64,000 bases of DNA from Tridacna crocea (GCA_943736015.1 OX031065.1:48896992-48960991); one strand, 5' to 3'. Counted from the stretch's first letter, positions 51,715-63,690 are shown. Notes: a model not told the origin generated them from the letters alone. A program made the numbers and translations.

Positions 51715-51739
51715 GCTGAATCTGCAATAAAAGTATCTA

Positions 51740-51832
51740 GGATTAGCAGCATTTTCTCCGTTTCCCACAATGCTTTCAAAGGCTTTCTTTCCCAGGGTTG
51801 TTGAAAGTCCAGATTGTATGATAAAAGGGTTC
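51740..51832 (-). repeat. MITE-A right half next to the start-codon exon
   Basis: From the core centre onward; ends GATAAAAGGGTTC. Confidence 0.6.
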
Positions 51833-51962
51833 AGTTCACCAGATTTGATCCATCATGCCGCAAATCAATCTGGCAAGTTTATGTCTGATTAACTTTTCAC
51901 TTTATGGTATCATAATTATATTAAGTACCTTGGATCTGATCATGCTTCTTATTTGTCCTATG

Positions 51963-52155
51963 CTTTACCCTTTACTACACAATCGCGAATTTTAACGACA
52001 GTGAGAGAGAAGCCCTATGAAAACATTGTAGGAAAAGGAGAAAATGCTGGTAACCAGCATTTTCTCCTTTTCCCACAATGTTTTCTACAATTCCCAAAAC
52101 AAATTTCAATTTTTGAGCCACATTTATTTTGTTGTCTGCAAATACATTCACTAGT
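51963..52155 (+). mobile_element. MITE-A copy, right end missing
   Basis: Perfect core except one base; stops at TGCAAATACATTC. Confidence 0.78.
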
Positions 52156-52291
52156 ATCAACTACTAACTGAGCTAGTCTCAATAATGAGACGCTCCGGTG
52201 ATCTTTTTCATATTTGGACATTTACTGTACACCGTACCGTCTCAAGTCCATTGTAAAATTTCCGGTAGCAAATATAGAGCGCTATACTGAC

Positions 52292-52520
52292 CTTCTGTTT
52301 CATCAGTTTTATCTGTATTGCAGCGAAATGCAATTAACTTTTAATACTAAACATGACCAAAAACAAATTGTTAAACCATTCATGACATAAAAAGCTTGTA
52401 GAAGTCGTTTACAACATGTTTATCTCGGAAAAGTCACGGACTAAATTTATCGTGCGTGGCGGCCATTTTGTATGTTTTCGGGAACGTAAACAAGTCAAGT
52501 AAGTGATGAAATGCATGTTT
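52292..52520 (-). promoter_or_regulatory. Candidate VARP promoter / non-coding first exon
   Basis: Less repetitive, comparatively CpG-rich DNA just upstream of the start-codon exon. On the minus strand it has AAAATGGCCGCC (a YY1-like core-promoter motif) near 52470, and a usable donor AAG/GTCAGT at 52291 that could splice to the acceptor at 51722. Upstream ATGs occur in this stretch, so the exact 5' exon is unproved. Confidence 0.35.
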
Positions 52521-52739
52521 TTTTCTCACGATCAGGGTTTAAATTGTAAATATTTGTATTTCAAATGAAGGAATACTGAATACACAAGTAACAGGTATGT
52601 TTAAATCCTAGTTTTGTGCTCTATTTGCGAAATTATAAGAGTTCAAACTTGCGCACAAAATCTGTGCGGAACTTTCAACTGATTTTGTCCAGATTGTCTA
52701 TGTACACAGAGGCGACCAGTCAAAAAGTAACATTGCCTT

Positions 52740-53045
52740 TGGGGACAGTTATTTGTACTACCAACTGAGCTAGCCGGGCAGCTGGTCATGAGTCCACCCA
52801 ACATCATATATCACAACACTCCTCCTCCTCCTGATTTTTCTAGAGTAACCAACTTCTTCATCAGTCCCTGTGGACCGCTGGTGCCGCATCCTATGTTCAC
52901 CAATTTATCCGTCAGCAATAAAGTAAATCAAGGGAGAAAAATGTGCCAGATGCGGGACTCAAACCACGAGCCCCTAAATACTAGTACCACCACCTCTAGC
53001 AACTAAGCTAGCATGGCATCTGGTCATGAGTCCACCCAACGTCAT
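52740..53045 (-). mobile_element. tRNA-like SINE pair
   Basis: Minus strand A-box-like AGCTTAGTTGCTAGAGG and B-box-like GTGGTTTGAGTCCCGC; a second related head starts near 52780. Confidence 0.6.
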
Positions 53046-53421
53046 ATGTCACGACATAGTTCTAGGTCTTTCACTTGCTAGTGTTGATGAGAGTCTTACT
53101 CCAACAATTACACCCAGAGCTACACGATGACTTACTTATTACCTTCCTTATTGACATGAGTAGAAAACAAGAATAAGGTCAATTGTTAGAAACAGTTAAC
53201 TCTTTACCAAACGACAATATTTTTGACTGGTCCAAATTGAAAGCATTTGCAGACGACAAAATAAAAGTGACTGGAAATTTGAAATTTGTTTTGTGAAGGT
53301 TATAAAACAATGTGGAAAAAGGAGAAAATGCTGGTTACCAGCATTTTCTCCTTTTCCCGCAATGTTTTCTAAAGGCTTCTTTCTCAGGGGAGTCAAAAGC
53401 AGGAATTGTGTTGTAATGGGA

Positions 53422-55893
53422 AAGCCGGACCGTCTGGACGGTTCCGGGACGTTTCGCCCCAAAACCATTTCCTCCCCTAGTCGTTTCGCCCCCAAGACGT
53501 TTCCCCCCAGGTCGTTTCCCCCCTGGTCGTTTCGCCCCCCCTGGTCGTTTCGCCCCCCTGGTTGTTTCCCCCCTAGTCGTTTCGCCCCCTGTTCAAGAAA
53601 AGCTGAATTGCACCTTAAAACTTTAATGAATTTTAATGGCAGGACAATGTTAAGAAACACAATATGATTTTCTTTGTTTGGCATTTGCATAATTTGGACA
53701 ACGAGACCCTTATCAAAAATTTAATTCTTATTCGTGTGGTAAAAGGGTGAAAATTGTTACATTAAAAAGAAAGCAAAAGGCTTCTATTAATGAAAGAATC
53801 ATCTTCCTAGCTTTACATCGGCCAATTTTTCGGTTACTGACAGAAAAAAAAGGAAGTATCAAGAGTTGCTCAAATTGTGATGTTAGTCTCTGAATAGTCT
53901 AATTAAATGAAAAGAGGAGTAAAAACTGGTAACCAGCATTTACCTTTTTTCCACATTGTTTTAAATTGCTTTCTTTCAAGTACCAGGCTATCAACGGTTA
54001 TTGAATTTTACCAAAACACCTCCCCTTTTTGTGTTATTTGTACATGGAAATAATAAAGAGTAAAACAAAGCCATCGTAGACGGATTGTGCTCCCCGAACA
54101 GGAAAGTGAAGGCTTTCGGTAAATAGTTGGTCACAGGAGAGGAGGGTGGGGGTGAAACAGGCTACCTGTGTTTGGTTCCGTCTGCCAAACAGCATTTGCC
54201 AATGTTCAATTTACTAAGGGCAATAAAGGACACAACTTATCAGACATTAAGCACCCTTTTCCCGTAACATGGTTTGACATAGATTAAGAAAAAGGGGGGG
54301 GGGGGCACATGTTGAAACTTTTCATAAACAATATGGATGCGAAGATTCATGGAATTTTGACGAAAACTGACGGAAATGTTAGCAGAAATTGGATTTTTTT
54401 TTTTTCTTTTTTTACAAGAAAGCCCATTTTTCCATGACACAGCGTCAAATTGGAAAACCGAGAAAAATACATCGGTGCAAGATCCTTCATATATGAAGTT
54501 TCATCCAATCTAGTCCAGGGGTTGTGGAGAAATGGCTTTGGACGAACGGAGAGACGGACAGAAGGACGCAATCTGGATTGAAGTTCACAACTTTTCTGTA
54601 TAATATCAACCCTTTTTACGATGAACCTAAGAAATATAAATGATAAATCAAGACAGTGAAATCTCTTTACACATTTGTATCTCTACATAAAGATATATAA
54701 ACGCATCTATACCTTTTGATAAAAATTGGTGCAGACAATATTGAAAGTAATGCACAATGTGACAAAGGATTACGTAATCAATTAAGCGACTTCACAGTAG
54801 CAAAGTCAAACTGACAAAGATTGCGTAATACGTAATTAACGAGTTGATAATCAGTGGCCTAATAGGATTATGACGGCACGTGGTAGCCTTTTGACCAACA
54901 ACACGCTGGACTCTTTCAAGCAGAAAACAATTTTGGGTGTCATTATTCTTTTAAAAGATAACCTAGAAGGTGAAAGGGATCGAGGTAAAGACCGAGATCA
55001 GGTCGGCGTCATATGGTGCATCATCTTTGTCTGCTATACGATCAGCATCGTGACAAAAGGAGATACAGTTCTAAATGATTCTTTTCCCTTTTTTTTTTGT
55101 TCTGAATTTTAACCTTAATCTAGGATTGGCTTTTTTATATATACCTGTATAAACTATTGACCGACATTTACGTTTCCTTTGGAAATGATGATTCTATTAC
55201 ATAACTATACAACGGCAGTTATATCAGTATATATATTCAAATAGTTTTTTCTTGTCATGATTTTTCATTTTACTTTTTGGGTAAAAAAAAATCTAGCAGA
55301 TATAATTAAAGAAGTTTAATTTTGCATAAAACATGCGTTTTCACACCTCAGCATTAGTCACATTCATTGCGCGAAAAACATTGCGTGATTAATAACTCAA
55401 CCAAATAAACAAGGTGATTAACGGTATCGATGAAAAACCTTAATACTTCAGTTGATTGTATCAAAAGACTATCAAGGACACTTACATCGGTAAACATGTA
55501 TGTATATATATTTACTTTCTTCTTCTTTTCATTAAATTATGATTCTGTAGAAGCTAGTTAGCTTATGTACTATGTACATGTGGCCTCGATTACTTTATGA
55601 TTTTAATTAGATCTAATGTAATAATTCTTAATATACACTATCATTCAAGAATCTTTGAACCATTATTCTCACTATCGAGTTGAAAATTTCAACTCATTGT
55701 CTCTCTGCTTCTCTCTTTAAATTATTTTGGGGGCGAAACGACTAGGGGAGGAAATGGTTTGGGGGCGAAACGACTAGGGTCCGGGGGCGAAACGACTAGG
55801 GGTGAAAAATAGAGGCGAAACGACCAGGGGGGAAACGACCAGGGGGGAAACGTCTTGGGGGCGAAACGTCCTGTTACCGTCTGGACCGGGAAG
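53422..55893. mobile_element. Foldback element with tandem-repeat inverted ends
   Basis: About 2.47 kb. Left 53422-53590 is the reverse complement of 55730-55893: outer GACCGTCTGGACGG / CCGTCTGGACC words, then tandem units like CCTGGTCGTTTCGCCCC. Interior has no transposase; it includes a GGGGGGG tract (54293), a decayed MITE-A core (53910-53960), and GGACAGAAGGACG end of another repeat (54540). An 80-codon frame at 54870-55112 has no motif. Confidence 0.8.
54200..54600. repeat. Unclassified repeat inside the foldback element
   Basis: Ends in AGTTTCATCCAATCTAGTCC and GAGAAATGGCTTTGGACG with GGACGNA words, a style common to bivalve repeats; boundaries uncertain. Confidence 0.35.
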
Positions 55894-55902
55894 GGGGGTT
55901 AA

Positions 55903-56368
55903 AAGCCGACTTACAAACAATTCATTTACCCAATATTACATCCTTAAAATTGAATTCTTAGAAAAACAGCACTGAACATAGATGGCTCAAAACTTTTGGC
56001 GTCAATCTGGTAGGTTTTTCTTGATAGACATCAAGTGTTAACGACAGGAAAAGAAGTGTCAAATATTGCGTCGAACATCCGATGGATGCTGAGAACCGGA
56101 AACTGACAAAGTTTCCTCCCCTGAAGTGGTTCCGCCTGTTTTCGTCACTGGATCATTTCGTCCACCACCTATTTTCCTTGTTGCTTGTTTATCTCATGAA
56201 TTTAAAAACTAAATGGTCGAAACTGATCTAAACTGACGAATATAACACTGTTTTTGTCGGTTGTCATTACGATTATTTTATTTAAAGACACACTTGATTA
56301 CGTTTCCCAAAGAACAGATGAATAAAGTAGTAATTAATTAATTAAAGGACGGAATGAATGAATGAATG

Positions 56369-56401
<33 letters not shown>

Positions 56402-57002
56402 GTCAAACCAAATCAAATCAACTCAGATCAAATCATATCAAATCAGATCAATCAATTAATTTGAAGCATACTTTCGCCGAGCGGATGCGAATTACGGTGA
56501 TTTATGGATGGTACTCTTACGTCAAATTATGAAAAACAAATGTAATGACGAGCGAAGTTAATTTGAAAAAAAATATACAGTCGCCGTAATCATGAAAGGT
56601 TATTGTAGTATCATATCATCAGCAGTAGAAGTAACAGCAGAAGTACGAGAAGTTACAAAAAAGAAGTAGCTCTAGAACTCTACGGGGTAACATTCTCTCT
56701 AAGGTTTGATAACATTCACTAAGAGGTGATCAGTGCTCAGCGCTTCGACTGCGTTAAATGGTGAATAGCAATATAGTGTAAACCCTTCGGCGCCGTCTAT
56801 AGACGAAAACAGCGACTTTGGCAGACGGCATGGATCAGGATCAGACTGCACAAAACCTGCAGTCTGATCTTAGATCTATTCTGTCCGCTTGTGTAGTCAA
56901 GCCAACGTGTACAATCAAAAACATTGTAAAAGTTTCAGTAGAGAGTAGGCTTATTTAGAGCCGTCGAAAGAGGTTGGGTGTGTTTATTTGGCCCTGGAGG
57001 GG
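55903..57002. repeat. No gene; microsatellite and D hairpin
   Basis: GAATGAATGAATCAATCAATC tract near 56350-56460, and a D-type hairpin GATCAGACTGCAC / GCAGTCTGATC at 56838-56875. Confidence 0.6.
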
Positions 57003-57230
57003 TTAACCCTTTTCCAAACAACCCCTGGTTTTTACGACCCTGAGATAGAAGCCCTTTGAAAACATTGTGGGAAAAGGAGAAAATGCTGGTAACAAGCATT
57101 TTCTCCTTTTTCCACTATGTTTTCTATCCTGCTGGAAACAAATTTCAAGTTTGAGTTAAGTTTATTTTGTCGTCTACAATTGCTTTCAATTTTGACCAGT
57201 CTAAAAATTTATCGTTTGGTAAAGAGTTAA
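57003..57230 (+). mobile_element. MITE-A copy
   Basis: TTAA ends; centre GGTAACAAG. Confidence 0.87.
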
Positions 57231-57449
57231 AGTCCAGACTAGGTACGCGTAACCTGGCAATATCTTTGACATACCCTATATAACAGAATAAGAAAATGAG
57301 AAATGAAAGCCGAAGTATTTCTACAATACACTGTAATGTTCACTGTGAATGTAATGTGTGTATAGATGATTGCGTTTGGTCGTACTTCAAGACTGATGCC
57401 ATCGGTTTCTGTTTACTCGTTCCACTAACTGAAATGACAACAGAAGTAA

Positions 57450-57745
57450 ATCAGCCGGGAGGAAAGTGTGCCCGGCATGGGACTGGAACCCCCAGACCCC
57501 TGAGCACTAGTAATGCAGCTTTACCTGGCAACTCAGCTAGCCCCGGGCAGCTGGTCGTGAGGCTATCAACGTCACTTGCAATATTCACTCCTCCACCTCT
57601 TGGGTTTTTTAGGAGTCTCCAACTTCCCCTGGTCTCCACGGGAAATAAGTGTGCCTGACTTCGTATTCGAACCCACGACGCCTGGAAAACTCGCACCGCA
57701 GCACTACCAACTGTGCCAGCCGGCCAAGTAGTCGTGAGTACACAC
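57450..57745 (-). mobile_element. tRNA-like SINE pair
   Basis: Two heads: B-box-like inverse TTCGAACCCACG near 57667 and GGAACCCCCAG near 57485; related to 52740. Confidence 0.58.
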
Positions 57746-58084
57746 AACGTCGCCTACAAAAGAAGTAGTGGCCGCACCGTGTCTTTAGAATGATATGGAT
57801 TTACATGTAATAGAAAATTGCGAATTCGTGATACCCTGTCATTTCATTTCGGGTTAATGGCTGGTTAACAGGTGGAACTTATTCACTCATTAATTATTTG
57901 TTTAGAATACCGGTATAACACCGCGTAGTTCCATAAAAACTGTTAAATCAATAACAACCTTTGCAGAACTCTCTCAGTGTTCAACAGATCGATTAACGTT
58001 GCTTCACGTCGCATCACACATGTATACAGCAATGACAAAATGCTTTACCGATAATGGTGAATTTAGCAGTAAGCGAAAGACAAG

Positions 58085-58575
58085 TCATGTATGGCGCAAC
58101 CTCAGCCATTTTCCTTAAAAAGGGGAATTAAAGCATCTGCAAAAAGTATCGACTCAGATCAGCCTGTGCATTTCGCACAGGCTGACCTGAGTCGAAACTT
58201 TTCGCTATCTGTCAATTTTCTGCTTGTCAAAGGACAATTTTACCTCATGATTCAGATAGTTGCGAGACAAAATGGCTATTATGGATAGAAATGAAACGAT
58301 TTGCCGGGTATTTGTCTTGCAAAACGCGAGAAGGGGTATTAGGGCGTTTACGTAAAGTATCGTCTCGGATCAGCCTGCGCAGTCCGCGCAGGCTGAACCG
58401 AGACGGCACTTTACGACTACATTCGATTTTGTGACACAGTAGAGATGCTTAAAGCTGACAGCTACAGAAAAACAGAATCTATCGTTTCGAATCAGCCCGC
58501 ACGGAGTGCGCAGGCTGGATCCGAGACGACACTGTACAAATGTCTGAATGCCCCCTTGTGTGTTGAAGGCCATAT
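58085..58575. repeat. Three I-family hairpin MITEs
   Basis: Hairpins GATCAGCCTGTGCATTTCG (58156), GGATCAGCCTGCGCAG / inverse (58367), and a third at 58490, each flanked by AAAGTATCG or GACACTTTAC-like words. Confidence 0.65.
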
Positions 58576-58673
58576 ATGTTTCATGGACATGCCTTGAAGC
58601 TCTTTTTCCCAGACGGCCGTTCATATATCTGGTAGCACCCTGATAATAGTCGGTTTCTGTAAAATTATTTCAG

Positions 58674-58905
58674 TTGAACCCTTTACTCCATAGATACTCA
58701 TTTCTAAGCATTGCTTGTAGGGGCCATTGGAAAACATTGTGACAAAAGGCGAAATTGCTCGTCACGAGCAATTTCACCTTTTGCCACAATGTTTTCTACA
58801 CTATCAAAAGGTGTCATATATACACACAAGAAACGGCTTTATCCTTGCTCTTATTTATGGTCAATTAGAGATACCACAGAAATGCCTTATGGGGTAAAGG
58901 GTTAA
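58674..58905 (+). mobile_element. MITE-B copy, full length
   Basis: Left TTGA, right TTAA, core with one mismatch. Confidence 0.86.
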
Positions 58906-58916
58906 ACATAGCCTGT

Positions 58917-58980
58917 TATTTTACACCGATTGATTAGTTTATTTTACACCGATTGTTTAGTTTATTTTACACCGAATGGG
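58917..58980 (+). repeat. Short tandem repeat, three units
   Basis: TTATTTTACACCGATTG-type units of about 25 bp. Confidence 0.7.
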
Positions 58981-58999
58981 AAACAAGTTCTTATACTAA

Positions 59000-59140
59000 T
59001 CTCTTCCAATTCTGCTTGCTAGGGACTAAACCAACATTCGCGCTGAATGTGTTGGCCAGTGAACAAACCCAAAGTTGACACCGTCTCCCGGGTATCGAAC
59101 TCCGAAACTCATAATTACGAGGTCGACGCTCTACCTCTCA
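59000..59140 (-). mobile_element. tRNA-derived SINE
   Basis: Minus strand TTGAGAGGTAGAGCGTCG (A-box-like) and GGAGTTCGATACCCGGG (B-box-like). Confidence 0.6.
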
Positions 59141-59144
59141 ACTA

Positions 59145-59375
59145 CGGACACCACGCACACAACCACGGACACCACACATACAACCACATACGTCAGATAT
59201 CCACGGACACCACACACACCACCACGGACACCACACATACAACCACGGACACAGATATCCACGGACACCACACACACATCCACGGACACCACACATACAA
59301 CCACGGACACCACATATTTACGAACACCACACACACCACCACGGACACCACACACACAACCATGGATACCACCAG
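59145..59375 (+). repeat. ACGGACACCACACA minisatellite
   Basis: About 18-bp units (CACGGACACCACACACA); gives long low-complexity frames on both strands. Confidence 0.85.
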
Positions 59376-59702
59376 TGAATAATTTTGTAACAAGACCAGA
59401 AGGCTTTTGTGCTTCCTGATTATTTCCACCGTAAACTTTTTCATCAATAAATACCGTAAAGAATCGATTGGTCAATTTTATGCGATAAAATACCGTGGGG
59501 TTACGGTGTATAAAGAATGTACTGTTGACAATTGTCATCATTCAATCACATTATAATGTGCTAAACCTCGGGATAAGTTGTCCTACATTTAAATTTTACT
59601 AATGTTCAACACATTAAGGTATGGTTGTCTTTATTCGTATCTTTCGTTATCTGAGAATGTTTTTGTTTTTACAATTATACATAATGTAGACCTGTTTAGT
59701 GA

Positions 59703-59725
59703 TCTCTCTCTCTCTCTCTCTCTAC
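59703..59725 (+). repeat. (CT)n microsatellite
   Basis: About ten CT units. Confidence 0.9.
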
Positions 59726-59959
59726 AAATAAATTTCACACAAACAAAAAGAAAAATAAAAAGGATTACTTTGTAGACCTTTTCTCACATTGCTCCTTCGT
59801 AAAAACAATAGTTTATTGTGGTAGAATCAAATTTTCGTGACCTCGTAATAACCGGAGAGAAAGGCGGTGGACAACTGGAACCCTAGACCTTTCGTACACT
59901 GTGCAAATACTGAACCAGGTTATGATCTAGGCAACGGCCGGCTATAGGCAATGTGATTA

Positions 59960-60315
59960 ATTTAAACCATTTCAAAACAACTCTGAAGTGTTAACGAGCC
60001 CAAAGAAAAAGCTCTTAAAACATTGTAGGAAAAGTGTGAAATGCTGGACACCAGCATTTCTCCTTTGCCTATAATGATTTCTACAGCAATGCTATCGATT
60101 TTAACCCTTCTAATATAATCTCGAATTTTAATGACCCCCCTAAAGAAGGAAGAAAAAAATCTTTGAAAACATTGTAGGAAAAGGATATTTTCCTTTCCCC
60201 ACGGCGTTTTCTAACCACACAGAAAGAAGTTTTTAGTTTTGAGTCGCACAATATTTTGTCGCCTGCAAAAGTATTAAATTTGGACAAATCTACTCCTTTC
60301 GTTTGGTAAAGATTT
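59960..60315 (+). mobile_element. Two decayed MITE-A copies
   Basis: 59960-60104 (core GAAATGCTGGACACCAGC) and 60101-60315 with the palindrome centre deleted. Confidence 0.62.
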
Positions 60316-60714
60316 ATTGTGTAAATAAAAGATAACCCGATAAACTCACAACCAATTATTATTTCCGTCTTTTTCATTGACTTGTGCTAATAACTTGAGA
60401 ATAAAATCTCATGTTTATAAGAACAATTTTTCACGTTTTGTCCAAAATTTGGCGGAAAGGAAGTTATTTCTAAACATGGACTGGGACCATGGATCCGTAG
60501 GTGTCTGTGCAAGTGTTCTACATTACGTTTTGGCTATCATGCTTTGTCTAGTCCCGCTATGGGTTTCAATTTTTATCAATTTTGAGAAGTTGGTGACCTC
60601 AATACATTAGTATCAATCGGATAAATTAAACAGGACAGGACACGGGGTAAGATTTTTGATATATCAATATTGAAACACCTTTAGTTCACCTTGGATAAAC
60701 ATGAACTGTGGTCG

Positions 60715-60850
60715 ATAAAAAGGGGGCTTAATGCATTTGCTAAAAGTTTCGACTCATGTCAGCCTGCGCACTCCGCGCAGGCTGACATGAGTTGAAACTT
60801 TTCGCCATCCGTAAATTTTCTGTAAGATGCTAAAAATGCAGTCTACCTCA
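60715..60850. repeat. I-family hairpin MITE
   Basis: GTCAGCCTGCGCACTCCG with inverse, inside GACTCATG / CATGAGTT and AAAGTTTC / GAAACTTT: about 25 paired bases. Confidence 0.7.
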
Positions 60851-60924
60851 TGATATCACGGAACCCCTACAGTGACACACCCGACTTTTTTTCTAATATG
60901 CAACTCTCTTACTTTATTTCATCT

Positions 60925-61155
60925 CTACGAAATAATATTTCGTTTTAACGAAATATTATTTCGTTTTTACGAAATAACTCGGTTTTTTTTGTGAAATAAT
61001 AACTCGTAAAAACGATATAATTTTTCGCAAAAACGAAATAGTATTTCGTAAATATGAAATCTTTATTTTTGTAAAAACAAAATTATATTTCTTAAAAACG
61101 AAATAATCATTTCGTAAATACAAAATAATGTTTCGTAAAAACGAAATAAATTGTG
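60925..61155. repeat. TTTCGTTTTTACGAAA palindromic repeats
   Basis: About ten irregularly spaced copies of ATTTCGT / ACGAAAT. Confidence 0.8.
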
Positions 61156-61257
61156 AAGTTTGCAAATGCTAAAAAATCGAGCATGTCACTTTAGGGGGTC
61201 CATGGGATCTAGCTGCTTTTCAGACAAAAAGGATTTTATGGATTCATAATTGTGTAT

Positions 61258-61338
61258 CGTCGGTTTACTTCTAAAACCTCGTAACTACAGCTTGTTACAA
61301 GCTGTAGTTACGAGGTTTCGGAAGCAAACCGACGATAT
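61258..61338. other. Long hairpin 1 of a pair
   Basis: Arms of about 37 nt including CCTCGTAACTACAGCTTGT and inverse, outer TCGTCGGTTT / AAACCGACGA. Near-perfect. Confidence 0.75.
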
Positions 61339-61419
61339 AATGATTTGCTCGTTGTAATGGATCACGGAGATACACTGAGCCCCGGATACTACATTGCTGG
61401 AGTGTAGGTCATAGTATTT

Positions 61420-61497
61420 CTTTGGTTTACTTCAAAAACCTCGTAACTACAGCTTGTAACAAGCTGTAGTTACGAGCTTTTTGAAGTAAACCGACGA
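61420..61497. other. Long hairpin 2 of a pair
   Basis: Same stem core as hairpin 1 (CTCGTAACTACAGCTTGTAA) with a different outer part TTTACTTCAAAAA / TTTTTGAAGTAAA. Confidence 0.75.
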
Positions 61498-61784
61498 TTT
61501 TGGGATTATGATATCAAGTCGAAGACAAAACTGACGAAGTTCTTTTTCTTTTAAATCTATTCTTCTTATAGATAATAATTATAGGTTTGATATTTTCGTG
61601 GATGAGTCGGAAGTCAATTCATTAAAAATACGGTATATGAGGGTAACGGAAATGAGGCATTCAAGGTGTTTTTTTTTCTTTTGTCCTTGGGTTTTTGAAA
61701 TGTACGAATAAACCATCCAAGGTTCGTGTTACACTGTCACGCATAAAATCGCTCACCCTTTTCAACATCATGACGGCCATTAGT

Positions 61785-62222
61785 TTAACGGGTTTTTAAG
61801 GGTCGCGAGGAAGAAACCTTTTGAAAAAATTGTGAGAAAAGAAGAAAATGCTGGTAACCAGCATTTTCTTCTTTTCTCACAATGTTTTCTATCCTATCAA
61901 AGACAGAATCAATCATTTCAGCCAATTGTGAATTGTCGTCTGAAAATGCTTTGAATTTGGACAAGTCCAAGATTTTTATCGTCTGGTACAGACTTAACTC
62001 TTGACCAAACGACAAAAATTTTAGACTTGTCTAAATTTAAAGCATTTGCAGACAAAAATATACATGTGGCTCAAAAATTGAATTATGACTTTAGAAGAGA
62101 AGAAAATATTGTGGGAAAAGCAAAAATGCTGGTTACCAGCATTTTCTCCTTTATCCACAATGTTTTCAGAAGGCTTCTTCCTTTGGGTCGTAAAATCCAG
62201 GAATTGTTTGGGAAGGGGTTAA
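61785..62222. mobile_element. MITE-A (+) and MITE-A (-) sharing one TTAA
   Basis: First 61785-61997 with mirrored core changes (TGAGAAAAGAAG / CTTCTTTTCTCA); second 61994-62222. Confidence 0.83.
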
Positions 62223-62639
62223 CTGACTAATACTATTCCGTCGCTGAATGACAAAAGTCGACTTTTTTTTGTCTATAGGTATGAAAACAGTGCTTGAAAA
62301 TATAAGATAATTTCTAGATCTAGTCAAAGATTTACAAGTAACAGACGATGTACCTCACCTATCATACTGCACGTTCTGTGCTGCCTGGTCTTGATCTACG
62401 CCGTTCGGTGGTTCTTTCATAACTCGACAAAAGCAGCGAAAAGGGTCTCCAATACCCATCAGTCACTCGATACCCTGTTTGCAGTGAAACACGAGCGCTT
62501 GAGTATTGTAAACATTGAACAATGTAGTTATACTAAAGTGTACATGTATAATTTATATTGCGCGCATATATATAGAAGAAAAGGCTTTTCGAACAAAAAA
62601 AAGTAAGAACTCTTTTTTACGAAACAACACACTTTCTGA

Positions 62640-63045
62640 CGTGAATAGATGGATGGATTGTATTGCGTTTAACACCGTTTTCAACATAATCTCTCTATCG
62701 CGGCGGCCAGTGTACATATCTTTGCATTCCTGGAGTTTCATTTACCAGCAGTGAGTACTCCACACAGTTCTTTATCTCTTTACTCCATAGATACTCATTT
62801 CTAGGCATTGCTTGTAGGAGCCTTTGGAAAACATTGGGGCAAAAGGTGAAATTGCTCGTGACGAGCAATTTCACCTTTTGTCACCATGTTTTCTATGCCA
62901 TCAAAAGGTGTCATATACACATAAGAAACAGCTTCACCCTTGCTGTTATCTAGGGTCAATTAGAGATACCATGGAAATGCCCTATGGGGTAAAGGGTTAT
63001 CCAAGCCACTGGCTGGTTTTTCCCACATAACCATTTTCGTTTAGA
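62640..63045 (-). mobile_element. SINE body split by a MITE-B with TTAT target site
   Basis: Body matches 36735-36880. The MITE-B (62772-63000) is bounded by TTAT on both sides, followed by CCAAGCCACTGGCTG as in the uninterrupted SINE. Confidence 0.75.
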
Positions 63046-63113
63046 CTTTTAAAAGTCCACAACAATATTGCAGACGATAGAGTGAAAAATATTCGAATAA
63101 TAGAATTTGTCTT

Positions 63114-63289
63114 TTAACCCTTTACTCCATAGATACTCATTTCTACTCATTGCTTGTAAGAGCCTTTTCTCACGATGTTTTCTATGCTATCAAAAGGTGT
63201 CAAATACACATAAGAAATGGCTTCATCCTTGCTGTTATTTAGGGTAAATTAGAGATGCCATAGAAATGCCTTAAGGGGTAAAGGGTTAA
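63114..63289 (+). mobile_element. MITE-B copy lacking a core arm
   Basis: TTAA ends; only one arm (CTCACGATGTTTTC) remains. Confidence 0.8.
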
Positions 63290-63294
63290 AAGGT

Positions 63295-63690
63295 TGAAAA
63301 CACTTCTGTAAAGATAAATAGCCGTTTATAAGCATTTTCTCCTTTTGCCCGCATGTTTTTCTACCCTATCAAAGACAAACTGAGACACATTTGATTTAAT
63401 ATCGTCTGCAAGTGATTTGACATAGGGCGAGTCTTTTTTTTCGTTTGGTAAAGAGTTAACACATTACCAAACAACAAAATTATAGACTGGTCCAAATTGT
63501 AATCATTTGCAGACAACAAAATAATTGTGACTGAAAAATTAAAATTTGGTTTGGAAAGAGTAGAAAACATTGTGGTAAAAGAAGAAAATGCTGGTTCCCA
63601 GCATTTTCTCCTTTTCCCACAATGTTTTCAAAAGGCTTAAATTTCTTTCTCAGGGTCGTTAAAAGTCGGGATTGTGTAGTACAGAGTTAA
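63295..63690. mobile_element. Truncated MITE-A (+) and full MITE-A (-) sharing TTAA
   Basis: First decayed, 63295-63459; second 63456-63690 with centre GGTTCCC. Confidence 0.75.

Larger units (their letters stand above)
53196..55902 (-). mobile_element. MITE-A copy split by a foldback element
   Basis: TTAA at 53196, good core, interrupted just before the right end (GTAATGGG), which resumes as GGGGTTAA at 55895. Confidence 0.78.

Noticed and set aside
53293..53690. Pro/Phe-rich (+) and Gly-rich (-) frames
   Set aside because: Produced by the GTTTCGCCCC tandem repeats of the foldback ends.
59047..59541. Overlapping His/Thr- and Val/Cys-rich frames
   Set aside because: Direct translation of the ACGGACACCACACA minisatellite.
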